NCBI RefSeq assembly: GCF_003265705.1
Contig: NW_020312817.1
Coordinates: 29,463,324 to 29,527,323, forward strand
Reading direction: 5' to 3'
Source of the DNA: Callorhinus ursinus
Lineage: Eukaryota > Chordata > Mammalia > Carnivora > Otariidae
DNA: 64,000 nt
Shown: positions 11,851 through 25,231 of the stretch, in pieces
How positions within the stretch are numbered: the stretch's first letter is position 1
Layout of the letters: each line of letters opens with the position of its first letter
Translations under genes and position numbers: made by a program
The notes under the pieces: model-generated
The model's database searches: none
What the model was told of the DNA's origin: nothing
The model's input: only the letters and a program-made list of their open reading frames with translations

Positions 11851-12783
11851 AGTTAATGATTCTTTTACTTATGTAATGTCTTTGAAAATTTTAATACTAT
11901 ATTTTCTTAATTGGAGAAAGGTTTAACACAGGTGTCTGACCATAGCGACACTGACTACTAGAGAGGCTTTAAAAGATCATGATGGAGGAACATTTTTATT
12001 CATAGCTTCTAAGATCAAGTCCTTGGAAACCACTTACACAGGGAGGAAGAGAAGGTGTTAGAGCTTGAGGAAGTAAATAACTCTTATTTCATAATAGAGA
12101 AAACAATTTTCATATAACAAATAAGGGGGAAAAATGGGATCAAGAATAAAAAGGTAGTCTAGAGCCCAATTCCCAATGAGCCAAGGAGGCACTTCAGAAA
12201 TTAGACTAGTGGTCCACCACTTATTTTCTTCCAAATTTCTTTCATAGCACAACAGTAAGATCTCAGTACTCTTGTTGAAGAAATTTAATGGACAAGCAGA
12301 TTTCATTACATGAATTACATCAGTTGAGGAATTCTAAGTAGATTTTACAGCATCTTTAGTCATGAGTCTGATATTACAGCAACTGTAAACTAAAAAAAAT
12401 TTCATGAATATATGTACAGACAGATGGGTGGGTGGTTCAGTATATGAATGAAAATGTAACATTACAAATGATGTAGCTCAGAATATTGAGGGAGAGAAAG
12501 GAATCTTATATATAATTAATTTTCTTATATTTTAGTTAAAAACCAAGGTGCAAGCTTCAGAAAATATATCCTATTAAAAATGTTATTCCAGTTACTCTTT
12601 GCTTTGAAACATCCATGTAGGATTGCAAATATGTTTTACTCATCTGATCTGACAAGACATTATTTAGCCTGCCAATACTAACATTATGAATGCCAAATGT
12701 GGCTGGTGGGCATTACAAACTCCCTTCACTGCTTCCCCAATGACCAGCTTTAGAATACAGGAATCTATTTACAAAGCTAGAAC
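11851..12783. other. Intergenic, nothing recognised
   Basis: AT-rich. The minus frame at 12058-12306 has no features that set it apart from chance. Confidence 0.5.
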
Positions 12784-12798
12784 AGGAAGCCATGTTCT

Positions 12799-12995
12799 TT
12801 TTTTTTTTTTAAAAGATTTTATTTATTTGACAGCGAGAGACACAGTGAGAGAGGGAACACAATCAGGCAGAGTGGGAGAGGGAGAAGCAGGCTCCCCTCT
12901 GAGCAAGGAGCACGACGTGGGGCTCAATCCCAGGACCCTGGGATCATGACCTGAGCCAAAGGCAGACGCTTAAATACTGAGCCACCAGGCACCCC
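12799..12995 (-). mobile_element. Can-SINE, minus strand
   Basis: T-run, 'aaaagattttatttatttga', GA-rich tract and tRNA-like head. Flanked by the 15-bp duplication aggaagccatgttct (12784-12798, 12996-13010). The head has small deletions ('taaatactgagccaccaggc'). Confidence 0.95.
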
Positions 12996-13010
12996 AGGAA
13001 GCCATGTTCT

Positions 13011-15029
13011 GAAATTGATTTCCATAAAATTCAAAGCTACACATTAGAATGGTATGAGAATGACATATTCTTTTCTTCATGCTTTTTTTTTTTACATCTT
13101 TTACTATTATATATGTACTACCTGATTTTTTTCAGTCTTCTTTTTCCCTACTTCCAACCAAATTTAAATTTTGAGTACCTACTTAATAAATCAAACACTT
13201 ATGATGAATCAAGAAGTAAAATTGGGAGTAAGCAAGACAAACGTAATTATATACTAAGGTAGAGACAGACCAAAATAAAAATCATTATCCTCTGTCATAA
13301 GATTCAGGAAAACTTGATTTGTTTAGAGCAGAAGGGAATTCATCCCAGAAATGAATGTTCTACCCTTAAGACATTGAATTCATGGCCTAGAGATAAAATA
13401 CAACTTCATTTCAGTGTAATCAGAGGAGGAAGAAAGAAAATCTTGGGCCACTTTCCTAATGGTACAAGGAGTGGGGGAAAAAAAAAACACAAAGGAAGCA
13501 GGGAGGACTATATTCACTAAGAAACAGAGATAGGGACACTCAAGGACCTCAACTACCAACCTCCCCCTCCTCCCTCCCTCCAACCCCCACTTGGCCTTAT
13601 GATCAGGTAGTTAAGCAAGAGGAAGAGAAGAAATTTTGCACCAGTGGGTAGCAGATTTGGGTGGGACAAGTGTTGGGCATGTTGTTGGCAAAACAATTTT
13701 TGTTGCAGTCATTACATGTGATATTGCCATATTACTTTTGAACAAATTGAATTCTAAATATTCTCTACTAATTCTATATTTATTGAGCCACAAAAGCTCA
13801 TGCTATTCATTCTTCTAGTGATTTATTAAGGCATATCAAATGTACTGAGCATTATAGGGGAATCTGTTTTTACTAATGATCTCTAACAATATGTGGGAGT
13901 TGGGAACAAACCAAAAACATCCCTGCTATAAATGAAATATATCAATGAAAATAACTTAAACTTTGAAAAGAAGAATTACAATCAAAACACTCTGGCCAAG
14001 TTTCCGTTTTATGGGTCCTTGCCCCACCTCTCTCACTTGCCCTGATTTTTTTCACGCCATCCATTACCTCCCACAAATCCTTCCACCAAATAAAAGAGTA
14101 GAAGTTGTATGAAAAAACATTATTTATTGTACAAAACATTCAAAGATTTGAAAGACTTTCAGTAATCATTAAACCACTGGCCTTGTCTAAGAAATAAATA
14201 AAGGGCACAGTCCAAGGAGGCAAGGGTGTGTGAGTGATTCAGAAGGCAACAGAGGAGGGATAACAAATAACACCCTGAGATACAGTGAATTGAATGGGAA
14301 GGGAGGACTATTAGGATAAATAACTTGTTCATGGGTTTGTAGACCAACCTAATCAATTACCAGCAAAACTCACATATTTGAACCTTCAGAACTAAATCAT
14401 TTCTGCAGTCTCTGTAATACTAAATGAATTTAGCTACCCTCAATTTCCTTAATAAATTGAAAATGGAGCTATTGGTGTCCAATTATTATACATGATTATA
14501 ATAGAGGTTTTCTCCTACTCTCACCTTAAAAATATTTAATGACTAAAATCTTTATGTTAGAATTCACATGCATGCTTCAAATTCTATTATTCTATTATGG
14601 CTTGAAATGAAAGACATCCAGTTTCAAATCTTCCAAGAATAAATTGTTTACCTAAATTCATCTGTGACTGTGGTGCCTACAGTATAGACGTATGTTGAGC
14701 AGTACAGTTGATCAATACATATATGACTAGCAAGCATTTTAACAATGGCCAGTCTAAACTGAGACATGCTACAAGTGTAAAATACACATATCTCAAAAAC
14801 TTAGTATGAAAAAGAAATTTCTCTTTAATAAATCTCTATGTGATTATATGTTGAAATAATATTTTGAATATATTGCATTAAATAAAATATATTATTAAAA
14901 TTAATTTCACTTTTTCTTAACATAGCTACCAGAAAATACAAAATCATATATATATCTCATATTTGTGGTTTGTATTATTTCTCTATTGGACAGCACCGGT
15001 ACAAAGAACATGTAAACATCATAGGATAG
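13011..15029. other. Intergenic, mostly unassigned
   Basis: No genes. Short open frames (13314-13520, 13380-13583, 13942-14356) show no motifs. The polypyrimidine tract at 13551-13588 accounts for the Gly/Arg-rich minus translation. Confidence 0.5.
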
Positions 15030-15125
15030 GCACTCTTCTTGTTTTGTTCATTGCTGTGTCCCATGCAAACATAACTGTGTCTGTTACATAGAATGCATTA
15101 AACAGTTGTTGAATGAATGACAAGA
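15030..15125 (+). repeat. L2 3'-end relic
   Basis: 'ttcattgctgtgtcccatgc', 'ctgttacatagaatgcatta' and 'gttgttgaatgaatgac' match the conserved 3' end of LINE-2. Confidence 0.7.
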
Positions 15126-16099
15126 GTTGGGATGTTTTGCCCCCACCCCCCACCACTATTTGACCTTGCAAAGATTTTAAATGCACTACAGACAATATTG
15201 GTAAAGAATTAATTAGTTAATCTAATAGACATTATTTCAGAAAATGCTTCACAAAAAATGGTTCTTATGTTCTGTTTACTTCAAATGTTCATATACACAA
15301 AACTCCTCAATGTCAAAATACTATGACCAAAAACAACTCTATGATCACAAAAGTATATTCAGAATATTTTGTATTTCAACACTGTGATTATTTTAACAAT
15401 GAATATTTGTTCAGCTGTTAAATTATGCTTAACTTAACAAATAAAACACATACTGTCTTCTGGGACTTAATTGAAAACATATCAGAAACCTAAAAACTAG
15501 AACTTAACTGACATATTGAAAATGGATACAAAAATAACTTGACTTCTGATGGCAAAATATAATAAACAGATCACAGTTTATATAGTCTAAAATAAGATTC
15601 TGTGGTATCAAAGAGCAGATCTATTATAATAAAAGAGTTTATACTCAAATTATGCATAGTTTAAATTCTTTTCTAAGTGATGCATTATAAAGATTATTAT
15701 GGAAGGAGTTTAACCAAGACAATGCCAAATTTCTTTGCTATGTAAGGTAATGTAATTAAGGTTCATTTTCTATTAGATTCACACCTTTTTAATATAGCAG
15801 GCAAAGACTTGCAGTTTCAAGCATTAAGTATTTATATGCTTATAAAACACACACACTGTGAGGTCTAAATGAAAAAATAACATAATGCAGCATTCAAATG
15901 CTTATAGTAGGCATCAAAGGTAAATATTCAGCTTAAGTGCTACTTTGTGCATTATGTTTATTGACACAGAAAAACACAGAAAATCTAAAATTGTTCCCTG
16001 AATAGGGATTTAAGAATTGAAAGAATACATTAAGTGCCCTCTCTCTTCAAAAGGTGGACATGTAAAACACGCACGAAAAATATGGCAGATGGACACAGG
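15126..16099. other. Intergenic, nothing recognised
   Basis: Very AT-rich; no repeat or open frame could be named. Confidence 0.5.
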
Positions 16100-16927
16100 A
16101 GTCAATTGAAAGAGTTACCAAATGGCCAAAGCTGGAATCATTTGAGCAATGAAATATATAATATAGTATGGGATTATAAACCAAAGTATAAAATAAATTT
16201 CATGAGTCCACACTAATATAAGTAAATGATGGAAGGAAGGAAGGAAGGAAGGTCTATTTACTCCCTGAAAGGAGGTAGAGCATAACCTCAACTCCTTAAC
16301 TGCAGACTGACTACACATGGTGACTTCATTCTGAAATGTACAGTAGGGAAAGTGGGAGGGGAGAGTAGCTTTAGAGAAGAGAAGCCTGACAAAAACTACC
16401 TTAGCCAAGTGATCAAAGCCCACATGAACAGTGATAAATCATGTTGACAGTATGTATCCTTGATATGATGTGGTGAGAATGGCACTTTACCTCTTTGATA
16501 TTCTTTCCAAAAATCCATAACCCCATATAATCTGAAAAAAATCAACAAAACTCAAAAGACATTCTACAAGCTACAAAATACCTGACAAGTGTCACCTCAA
16601 CACTTGTCAAGGTCACAAAAAATAAAGACTGAGAAACTGTCACAGTTTAGAGGAGTCTAAAGAGATATGCTGACTAAATGTAATATGGAATCTTGCATGG
16701 GATCCTAAAACAGAAAAGGAATATTAGGTAAAAATTAAAGAAATCTGAATAATGTATGAAGTAATACATCAATATTGATTCATTAGATATGACAGTTGTC
16801 CTATACTAACACAGGATGTTAACAGAAAAAGAAATTGGATGTGGGCTATATGGGAACTTTCTATACTACCTTCACAATTTTTCTGTAAATCTAAAATTAC
16901 TCTAAAATTAAAAATCTATTTTTAAAA
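16100..16927 (+). mobile_element. Old L1 (L1M-type) 3'UTR
   Basis: The order 'gggattataaaccaaagtat', 'catgagtccacactaatata', 'agagatatgctgactaaatg', 'cttgcatgggatcctaaaac' and a final 'aaaattactctaaaattaaa' matches old mammalian L1 3'UTRs, ending in an A-rich tail. It contains a (GGAA)n run at 16231-16252 and a perfect 10-bp hairpin at 16583-16609. Confidence 0.75.
16231..16252 (+). repeat. (GGAA)n short tandem repeat
   Basis: Five and a half GGAA units inside the old L1 3'UTR. Confidence 0.95.
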
Positions 16928-19019
16928 ATGAGAATATGGTTGTCTATCCTTTACCATCACTTGGCAAGTAGTAAAGGCAGGAAGTAAAAGAAACAACCTG
17001 AACTGTTAAGGAGTTCATGTACATATCAATTATTCCTTGGGTTCATTTGTAAAATGACTTCCTCAAGCATGGTTAAAACACCAAAAATTGTCATCATCTA
17101 GAATGGGCTCAAAATTGTTACTACAAATATTAGTAGGAGTAGTATTACCACTTTTCTACAACCTCCCAAAAACCTGGCATTTGCTATAATATCTGAAGTA
17201 AATTTTTTATAAGAATATAATATTAGAGTCGTGGCTCATCAGCTGATACCAGAATGAAGGGCTTCTGAGAAAGGTTAGAAGGCTCTTTAAAGTCTGAGGT
17301 AGATGTGTTTAGTAGAAGACACATGAGAATCTGATTAAAGAGCATCTGAAACTTAAAAATAAGGTGGAGATAGGGAAAAATGTAAGTAAAATGGTAACAC
17401 TCTGAACTTCAAAGCATATAAAACATAAGGAAATGACAGAGTTCAATTCAATGTAATCATTATTCACAGAGGTTATTGAGTCCCTGATATATTCTGCTAG
17501 ACTGAAGGATACCTAAAGATGAGTAGGAAGACATGGTCATCCCACAAGGAGATTTTTCCTCCTGCTGTTTTGGGTAGTAATCCATTAAATCTCAACTTTC
17601 CAGCATTATAAATTCAAAAGACATATAGTATCCAATACCTCTGGTCAACTGTATACCTTTGGAAAACTAAGGGATTAGAAAACTCTGTTTCCAGGAATTT
17701 CCATAGTTTGAGTGACTTATGTTTAGACTATGTCAATGCAATGCACCCCTGTCCACAGTAAAGCTGTATGTACCTTAACCTGTTTGCCTGTGTACCACTT
17801 TTTGTCCATCCTTTTTTTCTTCCTTCTTAATGCATCTGGAGATCTAGCTGTAGACCTAAAATTCCAAGATCAGGGATCAACTATTTCTCCCTTCTTATTC
17901 CACAAGCTTGATTTTTTTACTGCATTTGTCCTATCATTATACCCATTTTCAGAACCCCAGAGAGAATAAAATGTGGCAGTTTGTATGTAAAGTTAAAGAA
18001 ACTTAGAACCAAGCACTTAACAATAATTAGTGGCAGATTGCCAACTACTATCAGTATTGTCTTGCTTACAGTTCACTGTAAAGTTTACACTATAATATTC
18101 TCCTGCTTCTACTTCTGCATAATGATAGATGTGAGAGAGATTCCTAAAACAAGCTGCTCAGACTCTCTAGAAATGAATCTTATCCTTCCCCCATCAGGTC
18201 TCAGTGGCTGCTTGGCCATGGTTCTAGACAGATTTTTATTCCTTGTCAACATTATTCATTATGCCTATTCCAAATCTTTCCCACTTACTAAAGCCTTCAA
18301 ATCCCTCATTCTTTTTAGAGCACATTTCATTCATTTCTCTACATGAAAATCTTCAGCTTCTTTTCTCTCTAGCTCAGAACTTTTTTCTAGATTCCCTCTC
18401 ACATTTCAAAGGATGGAGCTCCCCTCCTTCCTGTGAGCTTGGCCTCTTAATTCTGATTTCATGCTCCCTGCTTATCTCATTAGTTTTCCTTTCTTCTTGG
18501 ATTTTTCATCTTCCTCTACTAAATTATGTGTGCATACTTAAAGCCACACAGAACGACATGCCTGAATACAGCATACATATTTATGTAAAAACTATATAGC
18601 AGAGCCACCTCATTCTCTACTCTTAGTAGGATGTGGTATTATAGAATAATTAATTTAGCATTCAAAGCAACTGCTAATTTTTAAATTTTTATTGAATACT
18701 CTTTATAAAATTGCAAAGAAGGAGCATCTTTCTCAAGGAAAACGGGCTGGAGAGTAATACTGGTAATACTAACACCCAAAAGCAGCATCAGACAAGTGGA
18801 AAATGCTCTCCATTGTTTACCAAGATATGAAGGAAATAACAGGAAGTTCTCCATTTGAGAAAATTTTTTAGGGAAATGTACGAAGAGGGAGGAAGTTGTA
18901 ATTTGTTGGGAGTAGTAGTGAGGATTCAAGGCAAGGAAGGAACAAGACAGTATGATTTGGAAATGGTATAAACTGCCGGAGTGGAAGAACTTTGTACATT
19001 GGGAAACCAGGGAATGGTT
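16928..19019. other. Intergenic, nothing recognised
   Basis: Open frames at 17730-18599 (+) and 18681-19145 (-) are pyrimidine-driven Leu/Ser/Phe-rich translations without motifs and are not called as genes. Confidence 0.5.
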
Positions 19020-19087
19020 ATATATGGATGGGAGTGAGCAAAGAACGAAATATATATATGGATGGGAGTGAGCAAAGAACGAAATTA
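19020..19087. repeat. 34-bp tandem duplication
   Basis: Two adjacent, almost identical 34-bp units containing 'tggatgggagtgagcaaaga' (19027 onward and 19061 onward). It looks like a recent local duplication. Confidence 0.9.
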
Positions 19088-19274
19088 TACCTAAAGATGG
19101 GAAAGGAGTGCTAAAAAGAAATAGGATATTGAAAGAAAATCCCAAGACAGAGATGAAAATACCTTCTTCAGTGATGAGGAAGCAGAAGAAAGAGTCAAGA
19201 GGACTGGCTGAAGAGGATGATATTTCTTTGTTTGTTTGTTTTTGTTTTTTTCTTACTTGTGAGTTACAAATTAA

Positions 19275-19341
19275 CTTTATTTTTTTATTATTGTTATGTT
19301 AATCACCATACATTACATCATTAGTTTTTGATGTAGTGTTC
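19275..19341 (-). mobile_element. Ultra-short L1 tail insertion (67 bp)
   Basis: T-rich tail complement followed by 'aatcaccatacattacatca' and 'ttagtttttgatgtagtgtt', the last part of the carnivore L1 3'UTR as seen in copies A, B and E. The flanking duplication caaattaa (19267-19274, 19342-19349) shows it is a very short truncated insertion rather than a remnant. Confidence 0.85.
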
Positions 19342-19349
19342 CAAATTAA

Positions 19350-21084
19350 TGATAATATTTCAGTGCTCAAACTAGCTTAGCCAGTTTTTCCCTTCTTTTC
19401 AGGAGTTGGTTTCAGCTGTTGTTTTCAGCAGTGTTGTGCCTCCTCAGGGAAAGTTTCCAGATAAGTTTCTCCTGATGGGCTGCCAATGGGTCAGGTTTAC
19501 CTTATCTTTAGCAGAACAGATAATGCCTTTTGAAAAGTGGAAAATATTTTCCTTTTGCTAAGGGGAGTTGTAGCTTTCCCAGCTGGAAACATAGCTATGA
19601 GCAAGAGCCAGAGAAGTCTCAGGTACACACAGATCTAAGTCCATGCATGAAGGGCATGGATGGAACCTGTCTTCGTTTCCATACATGAGAGGTTTAATTA
19701 CAAGCATCCTTTCACCTGTAACCAGAATTGAACTTCATTCCACTTTCTGGAATGAGGTACAGCAAATGATAGCTTAAGAAAAAATAGTTCTTTATATAAT
19801 GAGTAAAAAAAATCTATGATGAACACATTAAAACATGTTCATTTACTATGATGCAGAGACAAATACACAAGTCCTTAGAGTAGTGTTTTCCATTATCAAA
19901 GGGATACCAGAGTCATTATGTTGTGCCCGCATACCTCTGTCAGTAGATGGGGAGTGTCTGTACAGAGTGTGGGTGTGTGGGTCTATGCAGGATTGGAGGG
20001 AGATATTTATAATTTGACAATAAACTTCCCCAAAGAGTCTACTATTTATAAACACCACTTGAAAACCACTTTTAGAGGTAGGAATTATTTCAGAGTCCAG
20101 ATAGGACAAGGACAGCATTTATCTTTGCCCTGTGCACTAAGTGCCCATTTTGCATTAATAAGAAATGGACATTTTATTAAATCTTTTTAGAAGGGTTGTA
20201 TTTTACAAATTGTGTGAAGTCCCTCTGAAAAACAAAATCCTTGTCAAACATCTCTTCTGGGAGTACCAGCTCCTTTTGGCCTATTTTTCAAATCCCCTGT
20301 ATCTGTGAGTCATCAGAACTTCCACTCTATAGAACTCTATTAACTTCATCTTGATATCCCCTTTATATTCAGAGCAATTTAGTTATCTCTCTACCTCATT
20401 CATTTTTCATCCTGACTTATTATTCAGTGACTCAAATCTTTTCTAATGAGATGTCAAGGTAAGGGACATTATAATATATATGTAATATATATAAAAATAT
20501 TAAATATAAATATTAAATATATTTTTGTGTGTGAGAAGGGGGGGATACATATCAAAATCTTCCTTGTTTTCCAACCCATCTCCTTCTGGTCTCTAACAAG
20601 GCATGCCCTCTGTATTTTCAGGACCATTCCTTTTCTGAGATAACTCTTGACCTTGGACTCAAAGGCCTAGGCTTAGCATCAACCGCATATTTACTTGCTG
20701 AAATATAACCATTCTGGTTATGCAGACTTCTTGAGACCCAGAGTCTCTGTTAGCCCAAAATCTTGCCAGGTTTTCTGTTACAATTCTTGCTTTGTGCTCT
20801 CTTGTTTCACCAGCTTCTGAACTTCTTATCCACCAGACTCTGTATGTGCTGACCTGCCTGGACTGCCAGATCTTGACTTAATCTTTCCCATGCATTGTTC
20901 TTGGTATCAACCATATTCATCTCATCTGTCCCCCAGTGTTGTCTGCTATTGGCTTGCCCTAGTGCTGCTGTTGCTGAAGTTAATTCTGATACTTCTCTCC
21001 ATTTGGCATTGATCCCCTAAACCCTAAGAAATGCAGCTACTGACTACACTTTTTAATCCTACTGTGACTTTAACTTCAGATTTT
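19350..21084. other. Intergenic, nothing recognised
   Basis: An AT-rich low-complexity block lies at 20475-20527. Short frames at 19835-20190 overlap on both strands and are not called. Confidence 0.5.
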
Positions 21085-21245
21085 GTACTTTTAAGTTGGA
21101 AGGGAACTTAATGACAATACAACCCATCTCTTTTGTTCAAGAGATTAGAAAACTGATGTATAAGAAATATTTGTCATAGCTAGAAATAAAACTAGAGCTT
21201 TCTAATTTCCAAGCCAGTGCTCTTGCCACTAAATCATGATTCTCC
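21085..21245 (+). repeat. MIR relic
   Basis: 'gagattagaaaactgatgta' and 'ccaagccagtgctcttgcca' align with the MIR core and 3' part. Confidence 0.7.
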
Positions 21246-21286
21246 TTGTCAAAGACACTTGACCTCTTGTGGCCTTAGTTTTTCAT

Positions 21287-21521
21287 TTATTTATTTATTT
21301 ATTTTAAAAGATTTTATTTATTTATTTGAGAGAGCACAAGAGCAAGCATGAGCAGGGGGAGGGGGAGGGGGAGAGAGAGGGGGAGAAGCAGAATCCCCAT
21401 TGAACAGGGAGCCTGACCTGGGGCTCGACATGGAGCTCGATACCGGGCTCTATCCTAGGGTGCCGGGATCATGACTTGAACGGAAGGCAGATGCTTAACT
21501 GAGCCATCCAGGGGCCCCTCA
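21287..21521 (-). mobile_element. Can-SINE with expanded GA tract, minus strand
   Basis: Flanked by the 19-bp perfect duplication tgtggccttagtttttcat (21268-21286, 21522-21540). The polypurine part (about 21350-21392) is enlarged by repeated GGGGGA units, and the head carries an extra 'gctcgacatggagctcgata' segment. Confidence 0.95.
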
Positions 21522-21540
21522 TGTGGCCTTAGTTTTTCAT

Positions 21541-23079
21541 CTGTAGAGTAGAAATAGCTTTTAAGGTCTCTCTTGAATCAGATTTTGTAATTCATTACTG
21601 TGTCAATATCACAACTCATTTTTCTTCCAAATATATAGAGAATGATTCTGTGAATAAATGAACTGTATTTCTTTTAATACTACAGAAAATTATTTACATA
21701 TTTATTTCAAATATTTTGCAAAAAAAGTTTAAGATAAAAGTAAATGTAACCATTTTCTTTTGGTGATAGAGAGCCTTGGATGGAATTTCAGCATCTCTTT
21801 ATATGAATATTTTAGGACTATTTATGTTTATCAATGAATATAGCTATCTAATAAAGTAAATAAAATCCTTTCCAACAGCAAACCCTTTTTAGTGATGAAT
21901 TAGTCCTATCACTCTAACATTTCAAATAATTTCAATTTTATCAGCAAAACTGAAAACATCAAAACAGTATAAGCTAATGAATGAGGATCTGCTAAATGCT
22001 ATACAGAGTACTGTAGATGGAATTCTTGTCCTCTGAGGGCTTAAAATTTAAAGTGGTTATATAAAAACTGACATGACCATAAGTAAATGGCATAAAGAAA
22101 GCAGAGCATAATTAAGTCAATTCCCATTACACTAAATAGCATTACTATAAAGATCCCTGCATGAATAATTTCTATGTCATAAATAATAGCTTATTTATTT
22201 CAACTAGCATTTAGTAATAAAGTTTTATTTGCTTAAGAAATGAGGAGTCATATATGTGGTAGAACTAATTGCCACAGTTTCTACTGCTCCTACCTAGTTA
22301 GCAGAAGTCAGCAGTGGCAGGGAAGACAACAGCACAGAGGTTTCAGAATCTCCTCAGACACTGCTGCATGAAAAGGGCATGAGACACAGAAAATTATCAG
22401 AGATGACTGCCAAGAAATGAGAAATAGGAAGAATGAAGACCAGGAATAATACTGCAATGCCTTTTGTATTACGTTTGTCTCCCTGTCTGATAAGAACACT
22501 AATAATATATGGTACAAATTAAGCTGTTGGTTCAGAATAAACAGCTAAAGACCTGAGGAATGTTTCTGTCTATTTTAACTGCACCCCAACTGACCTCAAG
22601 TGTGCAGATTTCAAATTTCATCTCCCAAGGATATGGTCAGGGAATGAGATTTATTAAATTCATTATTTCAGAAGTGTGGTAATTCTGGATGACAATAATA
22701 TTCAGGATGAGTCTGTGGGAATGGGTAGTTTAGAATGAACTGCCACGCAGGTCATTGCAGGTAAGAACATATTCTTCACTAGATATACATGAAATAGTTC
22801 AATGCCAATACATAGAAATAAAAGAAAACAAAGCCAAGAAACAACCTTGGTGTATATCAATTAAAGAGTCAGCAGTTGGCATGACTCCAGAATCTAAGGT
22901 TACAATTTTTTTGTGTGTCATTCTCTTAGGAGTGTTGCCTATCAGAACACTTAAACTTTTACGGTTTTTGTTTCTTTAAATGACTGATTTCCTGCTAGGT
23001 TATAAACTACTTACAGGTGAAGTTCTAGTGTCTTTTCTTCACAATACAGTTCCCAACAGACAGCAGCTCATCAATGACC
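21541..23079. other. Intergenic, nothing recognised
   Basis: AT-rich with short chance frames only (22308-22517, 22755-22979). Confidence 0.5.
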
Positions 23080-23530
23080 TTGCTGGTTTCTGTCTCCTAG
23101 TGCCTCTCAAATTCATCTCTAATGTCAATGACGTGCTTCAGAGTCACATCATCTCTTGCCCAGACTACAATAGCCTATGGTCCCATTCCTCTCAAATCCA
23201 TGCTCTCTTCTTCAGCAAGAGTCATTTTTCTAGGACAAATATTATCACTTCACTCCTCCACTTAAAATCCTAGAGAACTCCCTTTTTCCTACAGGAAAAA
23301 TTCCAAGTTCCTTACAATGGAATTAAAAGCTCTTCAAGTCAACTCTCAAAAGCATTAAATCCCACCTCTTCTTTCCTTCTCATGTTGTGCTATTTCAATC
23401 ATTATTCCTCCCACCTGGACAGCCATTTTCACTTGATGAATGCCTAATCATTCTTTAAGATCCTGTTTAGACTGTCTTCTAAAATAATACCCCCTGTTTT
23501 TATGATATTTAAAAAATTCTATTTCTACCA
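23080..23530 (+). repeat. LINE-2 fragment
   Basis: 'cctagagaactccctttttc', 'attccaagttccttacaatg' and 'ttcactcctccacttaaaat' follow the order of the L2 ORF2 end and 3'UTR. The frame is fully decayed. A further L2-like 3' piece is at about 23930-23985 ('actagactgaagttcttgag'). Confidence 0.65.
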
Positions 23531-23579
23531 CTTTGGGCATTTTATTTGTAATTGTTTATATGACAGATATTATTAGTGA

Positions 23580-23890
23580 ACACCTATATCATGGGCCCTT
23601 TCCTGCTGGAATGTACTTCCTGCCCCTTCATTTGAAAGTAAGCATGGCATGTGACTTGCTGTGGACAATGACCTATGTGAGGAAGTGACCTAGAAGAAGC
23701 ATTTCATTACCAATGACTAACTCTCTGCTTCTCTCTTTTCTGCTGAGGCAACAGTAAAAGCCTCATTTTGATAAGGAATTGCAATAGTGAGCCATCTCAT
23801 GGGGAATAGCTGTCCTAGAGCATAAGTTGCCTAGACTTTTCAACAGACTGCATTTAAGCCCCTCAAAGCTGGGAGTCAGTTTTTTATTAG
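23580..23890 (+). repeat. Possible old LTR or MER-type relic
   Basis: 'gcatgtgacttgctgtggac' and neighbours resemble a common mammalian LTR-like repeat ('cacgtgacttgctttggcc'). It separates two L2-like segments, which suggests insertion into an L2. The family is not settled. Confidence 0.35.
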
Positions 23891-23989
23891 TATATACTGA
23901 ATAGAATTATTAGTTTACATTCCTTCTTCCACACTAGACTGAAGTTCTTGAGACCTAGTACTGTATTCACTGTGTTTTATACAACAAAA

Positions 23990-25214
23990 AAAGGAAAAAA
24001 GGAGAAATCAACTGAACGATGGGACAGCCTAAGTATGACTAATCAATATTTATCCCATGTTTCTTTTTATTGGCTACAAAGACTCTTAAAGGTTTATTCT
24101 TCTCTATTCACACTTGTTCCTGATGATGTGAAGTCAGCCTGACCGATACCAAGGTAAAACATGCAGTTCTTTATTCCCTGAGTTGCTACTTTAGGGTATT
24201 ATGTTATTATGAAATTAGGTATGTGAGGAACCAATTTCACAAGACTGCAGCAATATGTATGCATTACAAAGGAGTAATCAAGGTAAAATTGAGTTCATTT
24301 TCCATGAAAATTTCATGCACAGCTACTAAAAGAAATCATTTCAGAAGAGGCATTTTAAAGGGCAAAAAGTTGTAGGTGCAAATAATCCAAATGGTAAATG
24401 TTTTTGCTCTCTCATCTTGAAGGTAAATTTCATGTTTTCAGCACTAAAAATTCAGTAGTACTATATTTTCCCTCTTCTTTAGCTCAAGTGGACACCAGAA
24501 AACCTTTGCATAAAATTTTGAACTATCACCAAAGCAAATACATCTTTGATTGACTCTCTTCCAATTCTGCTTGGTTCAGGAATTTTCATAGAGGAGTTTG
24601 GGATTTCTCCATCAAACCACTTTCAGGACTGGAACTCATTTATCTAAAGATGCTAATTGGGGCCTCTGTGCTCCATTTTTAACCCTGAAGTTTCAACCAT
24701 GAATCCACACCTCATTAAGAGGCCTTGTCTATTGTGTTTGGCAATTTGTCAAAAATTTAAATGCACAGTAAAAATTTCTACGTCTGAAAATAAGTAAAGG
24801 TAGTCTTGAATTAAGTTGTCAATCTTAAAGCACATTCTAATTTGCTCTGAAATTTAATAAACATCTTATAGCCTCCTTTTCTTCATTTGTAAAATAAAAA
24901 ATAAAATCTGAGGAATTTTTTCCTAATAGGATAGAGATACTGAAATTTATAATAGTCATTATTCCTTTGATGTGATGAAAGTCACACTCCATATTATTAT
25001 AATCTGTTTCCTGTTAAGAACAATATTAAATAAATCAAAACTAAATGTTGGGATGTCCTTACATACCTTATAATGTAATATGTTTTAAACACAGTGACCA
25101 TAATTTTCATTTTCAATACATACATTTGAAATAGCAATGTAAATGAAAAAAATTAAATTTCACCAGTTATATATAAGACTGGTATATACACTAGCATGTA
25201 ATATTACATGATTT
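23990..25214. other. Intergenic, nothing recognised
   Basis: AT-rich, no named repeat. A weak MIR-like motif occurs at about 24865-24910. Confidence 0.5.
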
Positions 25215-25231
25215 AAAAATGGTTATGTTTA

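Noticed and set aside
17730..18599. Three overlapping plus-strand frames of 79-121 residues
   Set aside because: Pyrimidine-rich region, frames overlap, no domain or splice evidence.
18681..19145. 154-residue minus-strand frame
   Set aside because: Ser/Phe/Leu-rich translation of a purine-rich plus strand, containing the 34-bp duplication; no motif, start context or splice signals.
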